From the IMG/VR virus record IMGVR_UViG_3300044712_000270, positions 1 through 38,157 of that record: a stretch of DNA of 38,157 bases. One strand, written 5' to 3'. Position 1 is the stretch's first letter; the number at the start of each line of letters is the position of its first letter. Of the stretch, positions 5,915-12,508 are shown piece after piece. The position numbers and the translations under genes are program-made. This DNA is from a virus. Below the pieces are notes generated by a model. It did not search any database and had not been told where the DNA came from. It saw only the letters and a list, made by a program, of their open reading frames with translations.

Positions 5915-6306
5915 GCGTTCTTCTCTCGTCCAATGTGGTGTTGTTGCTTGGCCTTCATGTATGCAGCATGAGCCAGTTCTGGCGTGTCATACACACCAAG
6001 ATATTTAACTTCACCATTGATCCTGATTTGCGATTTCCAGCGATTGCGATACGGTGATGCACCCATCAATCCAGACTGGCTATCAACCCTTGCGCTATAT
6101 CTGTTTTGCTGGTTGCGTGTGTCATCAACATCGCGCAGGTTTGCCAGCCTGTTATCGGACTTGTCCCCGTTGATGTGGTCAATGGAGTGCTTAGGCCATG
6201 TGCCATGCGTCAGCAGCCATGCAAGGCGATGCGCTTTGTAGAATTTCGCCTTGTACATAACCACAATGTAGCCGCGATTCAGTGTTCCGGCTTGCTTGCC
6301 GCGCAC
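5911..6306 (-). CDS. AP2-HNH endonuclease, N-terminally truncated by an amber codon
   Basis: The open part, from GTG 6306, gives 131 residues: AHRLAWLLTHG (H26), SIDHINGDKSDNRLANLR (D43, H44, N46, N52, N56), then an AP2-like segment (SGLMGASPYRNRWKSQIRINGEVKYLGVY). This is the free-standing AP2-HNH homing-endonuclease architecture. The usual family N-terminus (xYDPxTGxxxW) is still readable upstream in frame, but TAG at 6352-6354 interrupts it. Either a short protein is made from GTG, the TAG is suppressed, or the gene is decaying. Catalytic HNH residues are intact. Confidence 0.75.
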   Translation of the reverse strand: MRGKQAGTLNRGYIVVMYKAKFYKAHRLAWLLTHGTWPKHSIDHINGDKSDNRLANLRDVDDTRNQQNRYSARVDSQSGLMGASPYRNRWKSQIRINGEVKYLGVYDTPELAHAAYMKAKQQHHIGREKNA

Positions 6307-6393
6307 AGATTTGTGGGCTGCATCAGTCCAAAACAGTTTGCCTGTGTCTGGCTAATACCAAAGCATTTGCGTCAGTTCAGTTTCAATATCCAT
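6307..6393 (-). pseudogene. Stranded N-terminus of the AP2-HNH gene, with in-frame TAG
   Basis: From ATG 6393 the frame reads MDIETELTQMLWY, TAG at 6352-6354, then PDTGKLFWTDAAHKSV and runs straight into the open HNH frame at 6306. WY-stop-PDTGKLFW aligns with the family motif xYDPxTGxxxW, so the stop occupies what is normally an Asp codon. The ATG overlaps the upstream gene end by 11 bp, as expected for the ancestral start. Confidence 0.65.
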
Positions 6394-6697
6394 TTTTGTC
6401 TTTCAGCTTGGCTTCGATGGCGCGGGCAAAGTCCAGCCAGTCGGCGCTCATGCAGCCGCAGTTGCAGGCAATTTCGCCGCGCTCCTCCTCCGTCAGCCCC
6501 ACCCACGGCTTGCGCTCTGCCTTCATCATTGCGATGGTCATGGCTTGGTCGGCAGCGACTGCTTCCCAGTCCACCGGCTCCTGCTGTGCTGGCTGCTCCA
6601 GCGCTTGGCGCAGGGCGGCTCTTGCTTTATGTAGCGCGCTTTCGCTGCGCTCCAGCCCCTTCAGCGCCATGCGTGCTGCTTTCTCAAGGTCGTTCAT
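6383..6697 (-). CDS. Hypothetical phage protein (104 aa)
   Basis: It starts MNDLEKAARMALKGLERSESALHKARAALRQ at 6697, with GGGGGAAGA just upstream and an ATGA overlap; the extension to 6727 is inside the upstream gene. The N-terminal half is a long Ala/Leu helix followed by a Gln/Pro linker. The C-terminal half has PWVGLTEEERGEIACNCGCMSADWLDFARAIEAKLK with three close cysteines. It resembles common phage proteins with a W[VI]GLTEEE motif of unknown function. Confidence 0.65.
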   Translation of the reverse strand: MNDLEKAARMALKGLERSESALHKARAALRQALEQPAQQEPVDWEAVAADQAMTIAMMKAERKPWVGLTEEERGEIACNCGCMSADWLDFARAIEAKLKDKNGY

Positions 6698-6852
6698 TCT
6701 TCCCCCTTTTTGCCGCACCAGTTGCACTCACCCTGCACATCAATGTAGGTTTTTTCAACAGGGCAAAAATGTTGCCACAATCGCGCCTCAATCCATTCGG
6801 TGTATTGCTGGTCAGGGCAGGGAGGTTCTTTAGGTTCTTGAGGTTCTGTCAT
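6694..6852 (-). CDS. Small Cys-containing phage protein (52 aa)
   Basis: A frame from ATG 6852 to TGA 6694 encodes a Pro/Glu-rich start (MTEPQEPKEPPCPDQQYTEW) and a C-terminal part CPVEKTYIDVQGECNWCGKKGEE, with C12, C30, C43 and C46, a probable zinc knuckle. Both ends overlap neighbours as ATGA, so it fills exactly what would otherwise be a gap. Function unknown. Confidence 0.7.
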   Translation of the reverse strand: MTEPQEPKEPPCPDQQYTEWIEARLWQHFCPVEKTYIDVQGECNWCGKKGEE

Positions 6853-7178
6853 GTCTTATCCGGCAGTGGAATGTTGATCGGCCACAGTCCCTGCTCCACC
6901 AGGCATTGAACTGTGCGTTCATGAGCATTCTGCCATAGATTTATTCGCTCTTGTTTAGAAAGCCCCTTGCCTTGGTCGGTTATAAAATGACATTTGTAAC
7001 AGAGCGATGCAATGCGGTTGTCATCGGCTTTTATGCCGCGCCCCTTGTTATGAATGGACTGGTTGCTGTGAGCCGCAACCACAGTTCCATCATCTGCGCC
7101 GCAGTGCTGGCATGGGATATGGCGGGCGTTGGTAAGCAATTCCTTGCTGCGGATGTATTGGTGTTTCGGATATTTCAA
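6849..7178 (-). CDS. YbcO/DUF1364-like HNH-type nuclease
   Basis: This 109-residue protein has IPCQHCGADDGTVVAAHSN (C23, C26, H37), a GKGRGIKADDN loop, and LCYKCHFITDQGK (C60, C63, H64, D68). The layout matches the small YbcO/DUF1364 nuclease-like proteins found beside ninB in lambdoid phages. It probably cuts DNA during recombination or replication-intermediate processing. Its start lies 89 bp inside the ninB gene in another frame, a long overlap. Nuclease activity is inferred from the motif. Confidence 0.75.
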   Translation of the reverse strand: MKYPKHQYIRSKELLTNARHIPCQHCGADDGTVVAAHSNQSIHNKGRGIKADDNRIASLCYKCHFITDQGKGLSKQERINLWQNAHERTVQCLVEQGLWPINIPLPDKT

Positions 7179-7473
7179 TGGTCACTCCGTTTTGGGCACA
7201 CCAGGCCATCAAGTATTCGGTGAACTCGATAGCTTCTTCCTTGGTCAGCTTGTGGCTTTGCAAACCCAACTGAACAATCCCTTCGCCATCCAGCGCGGGC
7301 ACGACCTGGCTCGGTTTCTCGCCGCGCTCCCTGCGCCAGTTGTAGAGGTGCAGACGTTTCCAGTCATCTGTTGTCCAGCGGCTTCCCAAATGGGTTGCTT
7401 GCTTTGCGATTTGCCCCAAGATGCTGTGGAACATCTTGTTTTGCTGACCAGAACGTTGAACGTCAATTTTCAT
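7090..7473 (-). CDS. ninB: NinB-family recombination protein
   Basis: The 127-residue product carries QNKMFHSILGQIAKQ, GSRWTTDDWKRLHLYNW and VVPALDGEGIVQLGLQSHKLTKEEAIEFTEYLMAWCAQNGV. These match the core of lambda NinB, an ssDNA-binding recombination-mediator-type protein that helps annealing. It is shorter at the N-terminus than lambda NinB (142 residues). It starts 11 bp inside the upstream nuclease gene and its tail overlaps the YbcO-like gene. Confidence 0.85.
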   Translation of the reverse strand: MKIDVQRSGQQNKMFHSILGQIAKQATHLGSRWTTDDWKRLHLYNWRRERGEKPSQVVPALDGEGIVQLGLQSHKLTKEEAIEFTEYLMAWCAQNGVTIEISETPIHPQQGIAYQRPPYPMPALRRR

Positions 7474-7726
7474 GAATGGCTTTCAGGGCATCTTCCGGGC
7501 TGTTGACCCGGACAAGTGACGGAGCAGGCCAGTTGGCAAAGAAATCCTCCTGCAATGCGGTCAATTTGCTTTTGCGCGTGGTTTTGACTTCCATAAGCAA
7601 GGTCTTGTTTTTGTAGCCGACCAGCAAATCCACTGGAAGGCCAATTACCCACACAAATGCCCCAGCGTTTCGCAGCGCCTGAACGATTTGCTTTTGATTG
7701 GCGTCAGTGCGTGCGGCGTGTCTCAA
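7463..7726 (-). CDS. VRR-NUC/PD-(D/E)XK-like nuclease (87 aa)
   Basis: The sequence has N-terminal MRHAARTDANQKQIVQALRNAG, then VIGLPVDLLVGYKNKTLLMEVK. D33 and E46-x-K48 form the D...ExK core of the restriction-like PD-(D/E)XK fold, as in small VRR-NUC or resolvase-like phage proteins. Placed beside NinB and the YbcO-like protein it likely belongs to the recombination/repair set. Substrate is not determined by sequence. Confidence 0.75.
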   Translation of the reverse strand: MRHAARTDANQKQIVQALRNAGAFVWVIGLPVDLLVGYKNKTLLMEVKTTRKSKLTALQEDFFANWPAPSLVRVNSPEDALKAIHEN

Positions 7727-7917
7727 AACAAACCATCCTCAACGTATTCTTGGTTGTAACGGTTTTGCACACGCCGACATTTGCTTTTTTTGACCCAGAT
7801 TGGCGGCGCAGGAAACGGCCAGGTTGGGTTAATGACCGACAGATGCAACGCATCATCCGTGCGGTTAATTTCAAGGGCTTGTTCGCCCGTTTCAAGTTGC
7901 CAGAGGTCGCCTTGCAT
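7723..7917 (-). CDS. Hypothetical 64-residue phage protein
   Basis: I place the start at 7917 (MQGDLWQLETGEQALEINR) because the ATG overlaps the upstream stop as TAATG; ATG 7929 would add four residues. The centre has a Trp/Pro patch (INPTWPFPAPPIWVKKSKCRRVQNRYNQEY). No family recognised. It is linked by a 4-bp overlap to the downstream nuclease gene. Confidence 0.6.
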   Translation of the reverse strand: MQGDLWQLETGEQALEINRTDDALHLSVINPTWPFPAPPIWVKKSKCRRVQNRYNQEYVEDGLF

Positions 7918-8318
7918 TACATCATCCAAGCAGAAGCAATATCGGGCCGAGGCTTGAATTGCCTGCGGCGCTTTGCGGCCAGGTAGTCAAGGTATTTTTC
8001 AGGATCGGCTTTGGTGCGCTCCCATGCGCGGGCATACCGTTCGTTTTTGCTCATTGGCGCGGGTTTTGGGGCGTTTTCACCCTGCCCCGCTACATAGACC
8101 TTGACTGGATACCAATTCGCGCCCACACGGTCATATCGTGCGATGTGGACACGGTTGTTGTCCAACAGGTATTGCAGGTAGCGACTGGCAGTGTGCGGGT
8201 CAACAGCAATTGCCTCGGCAACTTGGTGTTTGTTCATCCCGTCACCCAGCACCTCGAGGATGCGCTCAATCTTGAGCAGCGCAGGGCCACGAGTGAATTT
8301 CATGCTGTTGTACTTCAA
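7917..8318 (-). CDS. Winged-helix DNA-binding phage protein (133 aa)
   Basis: Residues about 14-60 (LLKIERILEVLGDGMNKHQVAEAIAVDPHTASRYLQYLLDNNRVHI) form a winged HTH: helix, turn, recognition helix HTASRYLQYL, then a wing. The C-terminal part is basic (RRRQFKPRP) and ends SAWMM. It probably binds DNA as a regulator or replication accessory. The 8318 start is TTG overlapping the upstream stop, with GGAGAG before it; ATG 8303 (MKFTRGPAL) is an equally plausible start. Confidence 0.7.
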   Translation of the reverse strand: MKYNSMKFTRGPALLKIERILEVLGDGMNKHQVAEAIAVDPHTASRYLQYLLDNNRVHIARYDRVGANWYPVKVYVAGQGENAPKPAPMSKNERYARAWERTKADPEKYLDYLAAKRRRQFKPRPDIASAWMM

Positions 8319-8509
8319 TCCATCTCTCCGTTTCGTATCTTGTTCATGTAGTCCCTGATGCGTCCAACACTTCCAGGGCCATATCTTTTTTCAATCATCT
8401 CGATGCGTTCAGGCGTCAGCACCTTTTGCTTTGTCCACAGCCATGTCCTGTACAGAACTCTAGCCTCGGCACGCTCAAGAACCTGTCTGTCCGTCAATGA
8501 TGTTTCCAT
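8315..8509 (-). CDS. Hypothetical 64-residue phage protein
   Basis: The protein METSLTDRQVLERAEARVLYRTWLW...RIRDYMNKIRNGEMD is helical and highly charged, with a Trp pair near residue 23. No family recognised. It overlaps its upstream neighbour by 35 bp in another frame and its downstream neighbour by 4 bp. Confidence 0.55.
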   Translation of the reverse strand: METSLTDRQVLERAEARVLYRTWLWTKQKVLTPERIEMIEKRYGPGSVGRIRDYMNKIRNGEMD

Positions 8510-8678
8510 TTATGCAACGATACCACAAACGATCTTTACTAACAATTTTTTCTTCGGCGGCAAGAGAACGCATCACGTACTTGATTTGCAACTCTGTGTA
8601 ACCAGTGACTTCGCGGATTTGCTTGCGGGTCAGCGGGCCATGCATCAACAACTTTTGGATAACTTCTGTGCGGGTCAT
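8475..8678 (-). CDS. Small winged-helix protein (67 aa)
   Basis: TRTEVIQKLLMHGPLTRKQIREVTGYTELQIKYVMRSLAAEEKIVSKDRLWYR is a compact winged HTH: helix 1, LTRKQIREVTG as helix 2, TELQIKYVMRSLAAE as recognition helix, and a wing. It is directly downstream of the replication protein (4-bp overlap), so it may act with it at the origin or regulate the operon. Role inferred only. Confidence 0.7.
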   Translation of the reverse strand: MTRTEVIQKLLMHGPLTRKQIREVTGYTELQIKYVMRSLAAEEKIVSKDRLWYRCINGNIIDGQTGS

Positions 8679-9400
8679 ACTTTTTTCAGGACGGATTGAA
8701 TTTGTTGACGGATGTGGTCAGGCATGGGAGCCGCCAGCTTGCGGTCGTTTTCTATCTTAACCAAAACAGGGTCAGGTTCTTTGGGGCCAGGAACAGTTGA
8801 CCGGGCAATGTCAGCAGCACGTTGAGCAAAGGTTGCTCGTTCAACAGGCTTGATCCAATCGGCTTGGAGTCCTTGCGATCCACGCGAACACCAAATGGCA
8901 AGAAATTCGTTGATGGACATGTCGGCCTTCTTGGCTTCCCGAAACGCAGCGTTGACCACGGTCTGCGTCACGGGTGCTTTTTTGGCTTTCCTGAGTTGCT
9001 TCCAATCTTCCCAAATTTGTTGGTCAACATCAGGGGGGCGGGCAACGCCAGTTGCCTTTTTCTCTGTCTCTGTCTCTGTCTCTCTCTCTGTCTCTGGTGC
9101 ATCACTTTGATATCGCTCTGATATCACGTTGATATCATCATGTTCCAGCCAATGTGACAGCTTGGAAACGCAATCAGAAGTTTGCTTTTCTGACATCCTT
9201 AGCCGAAAAGCCAAGGTTTTCATGTCAGGAATGGCTCCATCAGCTTCACTTGCGATCAACCAGCACATAACCAGCACTTTGCTGGCAAGTGGATCAAGTT
9301 GATGCCATTCCATGTCATCCAGAAGTTCTCTGTACAGCTTAATCCAAGGAGGTCTGCGATCCTTGAAATGCTGAAATTTAGACCAGTTTTTGATCTTCAT
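8675..9400 (-). CDS. Phage replication initiator (lambda O/DnaD-like)
   Basis: The 241-residue protein has an N-terminal winged-helix-type region (KNWSKFQHFKDRRPPWIKLYRELLDDMEWHQL then WLIASEADGAIPDMKTLAFRLRM, about 1-85). A repetitive acidic Glu/Thr linker (about 105-117) follows. A C-terminal domain with WEDWKQLRKAKKAPVTQTVVNAAFREA...IWCSRGSQGLQADW resembles DnaT/primosomal loaders. It probably opens the origin and recruits host helicase, since no phage helicase or polymerase is present. The DNA encoding the linker is a hexanucleotide microsatellite. Confidence 0.75.
   Translation of the reverse strand: MKIKNWSKFQHFKDRRPPWIKLYRELLDDMEWHQLDPLASKVLVMCWLIASEADGAIPDMKTLAFRLRMSEKQTSDCVSKLSHWLEHDDINVISERYQSDAPETERETETETEKKATGVARPPDVDQQIWEDWKQLRKAKKAPVTQTVVNAAFREAKKADMSINEFLAIWCSRGSQGLQADWIKPVERATFAQRAADIARSTVPGPKEPDPVLVKIENDRKLAAPMPDHIRQQIQSVLKKV
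9061..9096 (-). repeat. GAGACA hexanucleotide microsatellite inside the replication gene
   Basis: On the minus strand the codons run GAG ACA with one GAG AGA unit, giving an ETERETETETE linker. The period is 6 bp, so slippage would change linker length without a frameshift. Confidence 0.8.
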
Positions 9401-9506
9401 GTCGCGCCCAAATTGTGCCGCCCTGAAGAAACCAACGGCAGGAGGGGCGGAATCTCTTTTCGGCCTGGGGATCAGCCAGACCTAGCCGGGGTTCAAAATC
9501 ACTGTA
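9401..9506. other. 106-bp intergenic leader with no clear feature
   Basis: Between the 63-residue gene and the replication gene I see no open frame with good context. It is moderately GC-rich and could carry an RNA leader, but no strong hairpin or promoter stood out. Confidence 0.4.
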
Positions 9507-9697
9507 TCACTTTTTTGACCCGATGGTCAAGTTGACCTTGGCCGCACCCTTGGCAGCGTTCTGACTGTGCTTGAGGCTGTTAAGCCATTGATGGTCAAAA
9601 GTCTGCGGCGTCCAGTTCTTCCAATCAAAAGCGTTGCCCTGGCTTTTGGGCGTCCCATCGCGCCACACTAGGGTTTTTACTGTCTTTTTCTGTTGCA
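9507..9697 (-). CDS. First gene of the leftward early operon (63 aa, unknown)
   Basis: The start MQQKKTVKTLVWRDGTPK at 9697 is chosen because the leftward promoter predicts a transcript start near 9720; ATG 9731 lies in the -10 box. The protein is basic, with FDWKNWTPQTFDHQWLNSLKHSQNAAKGAAK. I recognise no HTH and no family, although a first gene next to a divergent operator is often regulatory. The longer frame to 9872 overlaps the rightward operon and is rejected. Confidence 0.55.
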
Positions 9698-9715
9698 TTT
9701 TTTTGCTCTGCTGTG

Positions 9716-9743
9716 TTGAAAGCCAAATCATATCATGTATGAT
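9716..9743 (+). promoter_or_regulatory. Sigma70-type promoter for the rightward operon
   Basis: TTGAAA (9716-9721), a 16-bp spacer and TATGAT (9738-9743) make a good sigma70 promoter. It points at ATG 9770, which has AGGA just upstream. Confidence 0.7.
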
Positions 9744-9756
9744 AGAGCCTCCACAA
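9727..9756 (-). promoter_or_regulatory. Sigma70-type promoter for the leftward early operon
   Basis: On the minus strand TTGTGG (9756-9751), an 18-bp spacer and TATGAT (9732-9727) face the gene starting at 9697. The two divergent promoters overlap. Confidence 0.6.
9731..9744. promoter_or_regulatory. Palindromic operator TATCAT-GT-ATGATA
   Basis: Two 6-bp arms, perfect apart from the 2-bp centre, overlap both -10 boxes, so one bound dimer could switch both operons. The cognate regulator is not identified; the HTH proteins at 3969, 7917 and 8475 are candidates. Confidence 0.55.
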
Positions 9757-9769
9757 CACAGGATATGAC

Positions 9770-9937
9770 ATGAAAACCACTCTTCCGCTGATCCCAGTCG
9801 GCCATCCCGACTACAAATGGCGCTCAGGCGCAGATGTTCAGGCAACCTGGCATCGCTACACTGGCTGGACACCTCCGTCCGGTAGCTGGGTCAAACCGCT
9901 ACAACCGATTCAATCGACTCCGGCGTTCATCAAATGA
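9770..9937 (+). CDS. Small conserved phage protein (55 aa)
   Basis: The frame MKTTLPLIPVGHPDYKWRSGADVQATWHRYTGW...TPAFIK starts at ATG 9770 with AGGA upstream and ends TGA 9937. The PVGHPDYKWRSGADVQATW block is a pattern I associate with small early phage proteins of unknown role. It is the first gene after the rightward promoter. Confidence 0.75.
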   Translation: MKTTLPLIPVGHPDYKWRSGADVQATWHRYTGWTPPSGSWVKPLQPIQSTPAFIK

Positions 9938-10113
9938 TTGAAGCTGGTGACGTTCGCATATATGTGCGGGAACATGCCAACAATGTGCCGTTCTTGGAAA
10001 GCCTACTTGCGGCCATCATCTGCAACACGCAGGACAAAGCAATTGAGCAAATCATGCTTGAGTGCTACACCAAACTTACAGAAGTGAAAAAGGCGTTCAA
10101 CCAGCCTGTTTAA
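9934..10113 (+). CDS. Hypothetical 59-residue phage protein
   Basis: It starts ATG 9934, overlapping the previous TGA as ATGA, and ends TAA 10113. The sequence MIEAGDVRIYVREHANNVPFLESLLAAIICNTQDKAIEQIMLECYTKLTE is a helical acidic protein without known motif. It is translationally coupled to the upstream gene and precedes the ssDNA-binding-like gene. Confidence 0.7.
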   Translation: MIEAGDVRIYVREHANNVPFLESLLAAIICNTQDKAIEQIMLECYTKLTEVKKAFNQPV

Positions 10114-10137
10114 TGGTTGTTTTCTTGGAGATTGAAA

Positions 10138-10755
10138 ATGGGATTCATTGCATCTGATTCTGGCGGCGGCGACTACAAAAAAGTCCCGCAAGGCGTCCAT
10201 ATGGGACGTTGCTACAGCCTTATTGACTTGGGGACGCAACTTGTCCGCAGTCAACATGGTGACAAAACACTCCACAAGATTCGCATTGGGTGGGAGTTGT
10301 TTGGCGAGGACGAGCAGGGCGCACCCCTTGAAGTTGAGGGCAAGCCCATGACCATCAGCAAGTCCTATACGCTGTCCCTCAACGAAAAATCCAATCTCCG
10401 CAAGGATTTGGAATCGTGGCGGGGTCGTGCGTTTACTGATGAAGAAGCGAAGGGCTTTGACATCACCAAGTTGCTCAATGTGTGGTGCATGGTTAACGTC
10501 ACACACAGCGAGAACAATGGCAAGACGTACACCAATGTGGCGTCCCTGACCCCTCTGCCTGCTGCGCTCAAGAATGCTAAGCCCACGCCTTACCACGAGG
10601 TTGTTGTGTTTGACCTTGACCAGCCAGACTGGGCGGTGTTTGAGAACTTCCATGACAAACTCAAGGAAGCAATCAAAACCTCGCCTGAGTATGCTATGGC
10701 CGCTGGCACTAGCGCGATGGGTGGTGTTGGCGAAATGCAATCGGATGACTTCTGA
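10138..10755 (+). CDS. ssDNA-binding/recombination-associated phage protein (205 aa)
   Basis: It starts MGFIASDSGGGDYKKVPQGVHMGRCYSLIDLGTQ at 10138 with GGAG upstream. The central KIRIGWELFGEDEQGAPL, SKSYTLSLNEKSNLRKDLESWRGRAFT and LLNVWCMVNVTHSENNGKTYTNVASLTPLP look like the OB-fold-type core of phage DNA-binding proteins encoded beside Gp157. It probably coats ssDNA or assists an annealing reaction. No annealase such as Beta, Erf or RecT is present in the window. Confidence 0.6.
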   Translation: MGFIASDSGGGDYKKVPQGVHMGRCYSLIDLGTQLVRSQHGDKTLHKIRIGWELFGEDEQGAPLEVEGKPMTISKSYTLSLNEKSNLRKDLESWRGRAFTDEEAKGFDITKLLNVWCMVNVTHSENNGKTYTNVASLTPLPAALKNAKPTPYHEVVVFDLDQPDWAVFENFHDKLKEAIKTSPEYAMAAGTSAMGGVGEMQSDDF

Positions 10756-11249
10756 TGACTTCCCTGTATCAACTTGCTAACGATTTCCGCGAGCAGCTTG
10801 ATTCATTGTTTGACCCGGAAACTGGTGAGGCTCTGCCCGAGTTTGAACAGTTCCGGGTCATGCTGGGCAACAAGGCCGCGCAGGTTGCGGCCTATGTCCT
10901 CAACTGTGAATCTGATGCCGACCAAGCCAAGAATGCTATCAAACGCATCAAGGCTCTACAAACCACGCAGGAGCGCAAAGCCGAGAGATTGAGGTCTTAC
11001 CTTGCCGAGAACATGAAAACGGCTGGTATTAACGAAATCAAAGCCGCAGACGGTTCTTTTGTGGTCAAGCTGTATGTTGATCGGGATGAATCTGTTGAAA
11101 TTGAGGAAGGCGCAAAGTTCCCACCGGAACTGTGCAACGACCCCAAGCCGCCAGAGCCATCCAAGACAAAGATCAAAAACGCCATCCTTGCCGGTCAGCC
11201 TATTGCCGGTGCAAAAATTGTTCGCAAAGACAGGTTGCAAATCAAATGA
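10755..11249 (+). CDS. Siphovirus Gp157 family protein
   Basis: The 164-residue protein has LFDPETGEALPEFEQFRVMLGNKAAQVAAYVLNCESDADQ, a coiled-coil KNAIKRIKALQTTQERKAERLRSYLAENMKTAGINEIK, and a terminal beta segment with KTKIKNAILAGQPIAGAKIV. This is the Sipho_Gp157 layout, encoded next to ssDNA-binding/recombination genes. Its role is thought to be accessory to replication or recombination. The ATG overlaps the previous stop (TGATG). Confidence 0.9.
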   Translation: MTSLYQLANDFREQLDSLFDPETGEALPEFEQFRVMLGNKAAQVAAYVLNCESDADQAKNAIKRIKALQTTQERKAERLRSYLAENMKTAGINEIKAADGSFVVKLYVDRDESVEIEEGAKFPPELCNDPKPPEPSKTKIKNAILAGQPIAGAKIVRKDRLQIK

Positions 11250-11587
11250 GCATCAAAGACAAGACACTACAAAATGCCATCAAATTGCTTGATGTGCTGG
11301 GTTGCCAATATGCCATCATTGACCACAATGGTGACAAATGGGGGGAGCTTGAAACAGCAAGCCCTAAGCCAGCCAAACGCAAACTCAACAACTTCAAAGA
11401 CACCGGCTACATTGAGCAGCTTAAAACAATGCAAGTTGGTGATGTGTTGACGTTTGTCGCGCCTGAAGGCAAAACAGCCAAGCAATATCGAGGCGCAATT
11501 TCTGGGACGGCCTGCAACCTTTGGGGGATCGGTTCCAGCACCACTTCTATCAACGGCAATGCTGTTGAAATTCTCCGCATTTCTTAA
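11246..11587 (+). CDS. Hypothetical 113-residue phage protein
   Basis: It starts MSIKDKTLQNAIKLLDVLGCQYAII at 11246, overlapping the Gp157 stop region. The frame continues upstream to 11132 inside Gp157 but the ATGA-type overlap fixes the start. It has a helical N-terminus, a basic linker (KPAKRKLNNF) and a compact C-terminal region with TMQVGDVLTFVAPEG. Unknown function. Confidence 0.65.
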   Translation: MSIKDKTLQNAIKLLDVLGCQYAIIDHNGDKWGELETASPKPAKRKLNNFKDTGYIEQLKTMQVGDVLTFVAPEGKTAKQYRGAISGTACNLWGIGSSTTSINGNAVEILRIS

Positions 11588-11596
11588 GGAACCACT

Positions 11597-11779
11597 ATGG
11601 CACAAAGCCGCATCTATCTCATTGAATTCCAAGGCAACAAGCACTTGGTCAAAGCAATCAACCGCACGATTGCTGTCGCGTACATTGCTGAAAAGCACAT
11701 GAACGTTGAAGTTGCCAGCCAAGAAAAACTCATTGAAATGCTCAACCAGGGCGTGACTGTGGAGTCCACCGTCAAATGA
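11597..11779 (+). CDS. Hypothetical 60-residue phage protein
   Basis: MAQSRIYLIEFQGNKHLVKAINRTIAVAYIAEKHMNVEVASQEKLIEML is a small alpha/beta protein preceded by AAGGAACC before ATG 11597. It may be a compact binding domain with a beta-hairpin start. No family recognised. Its stop overlaps the start of the MazG-like gene. Confidence 0.65.
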   Translation: MAQSRIYLIEFQGNKHLVKAINRTIAVAYIAEKHMNVEVASQEKLIEMLNQGVTVESTVK

Positions 11780-12081
11780 GTTATGCAGATGTTGAAATGC
11801 AAGTGATTCGCTGGGCAGAGGCTCGGCGCATCATTCCCAACAGCACGCCAACAGCCCAGTTGCTCAAGGCGTTCAGCGAGATGGGCGAACTGGCAGATGC
11901 AACCGCCAAGAATGACCGCGCAGGCATTGTTGACGGGGTTGGCGATGTGATGGTTTGCCTCATCAACTACTGCGCCTTGCAGGATATTGATTTGGTCAAA
12001 TGCCTTGAAGCGGCGTATGAGGAAATCAAAGACCGCAAAGGGACAATGATGCCATCCGGCGTGTTTGTCAAAGAAGGCTGA
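11776..12081 (+). CDS. MazG-like nucleotide pyrophosphohydrolase
   Basis: The 101-residue protein has FSEMGELADA (E35, E38) and GIVDGVGDVMVCLINYC (D53, D57), the ExxE...DxxxD metal-binding pattern of the all-alpha NTP pyrophosphatase superfamily. Phage MazG-like enzymes hydrolyse non-canonical (d)NTPs or affect alarmones, acting in the cytoplasm early in infection. It is the last rightward gene; its end overlaps the convergent lysozyme gene by 14 bp. Confidence 0.85.
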   Translation: MSYADVEMQVIRWAEARRIIPNSTPTAQLLKAFSEMGELADATAKNDRAGIVDGVGDVMVCLINYCALQDIDLVKCLEAAYEEIKDRKGTMMPSGVFVKEG

Positions 12082-12508
12082 CTTCTGCCTGTCGGCGCTT
12101 AACCAGACCGGGGAGGACTTTGCCGCCTCCCCGTGTCCACTTCATCAATTCTTCTTTTGCGCCATCCCAATCCTGAGCATTGATTTTTCGGCGCAACGTG
12201 CTGGTTTGCAGTCGCCCAACACCTAAGTTGTAAACGAAATCAACGATGGCATTGCAACGACGCTCATCATTTGCAAGCACAGGGCACAACCTCAACACAC
12301 CTGGCAAATAAGTGTGGCTAAGTTCGTGCATCAATAAATCGGACGCTTGCTGCTCACTGACCCAGGCGTCTTGCAACGTCACCTTGCGGCCATCAGCGTA
12401 ATAGGTTGACCCATAGCCAATTGTCGCAATGCCAGCAGGGCACAGATAGGGCTTTGACCTAAAGCCCTCAAACCGTTTGCACAGTTCGGCGGCAATTGTA
12501 AGGTTCAT
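12068..12508 (-). CDS. Endolysin, GH24 lysozyme
   Basis: It starts MNLTIAAELCKRFEGFRSKPYLCPAGIATIGYG at 12508 (ATGA overlap with the upstream holin-like gene). E14-x8-C23-x5-T29 is the E-C-T catalytic triad of phage lysozymes such as the P21/P1 type. NAIVDFVYNLGVGRLQTSTLRRKIN and PGLVKRRQAE are the usual C-terminal lysozyme motifs. There is no N-terminal signal or SAR anchor, so release should need a holin. The 146-residue length is normal. Confidence 0.95.
   Translation of the reverse strand: MNLTIAAELCKRFEGFRSKPYLCPAGIATIGYGSTYYADGRKVTLQDAWVSEQQASDLLMHELSHTYLPGVLRLCPVLANDERRCNAIVDFVYNLGVGRLQTSTLRRKINAQDWDGAKEELMKWTRGGGKVLPGLVKRRQAEVSLL

Noticed and set aside
10003-10740. 245-codon leftward frame opposite the ssDNA-binding-like gene
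   Set aside because: The plus-strand gene has the ribosome-binding site, operon overlaps and family motifs; the other is an antisense shadow.
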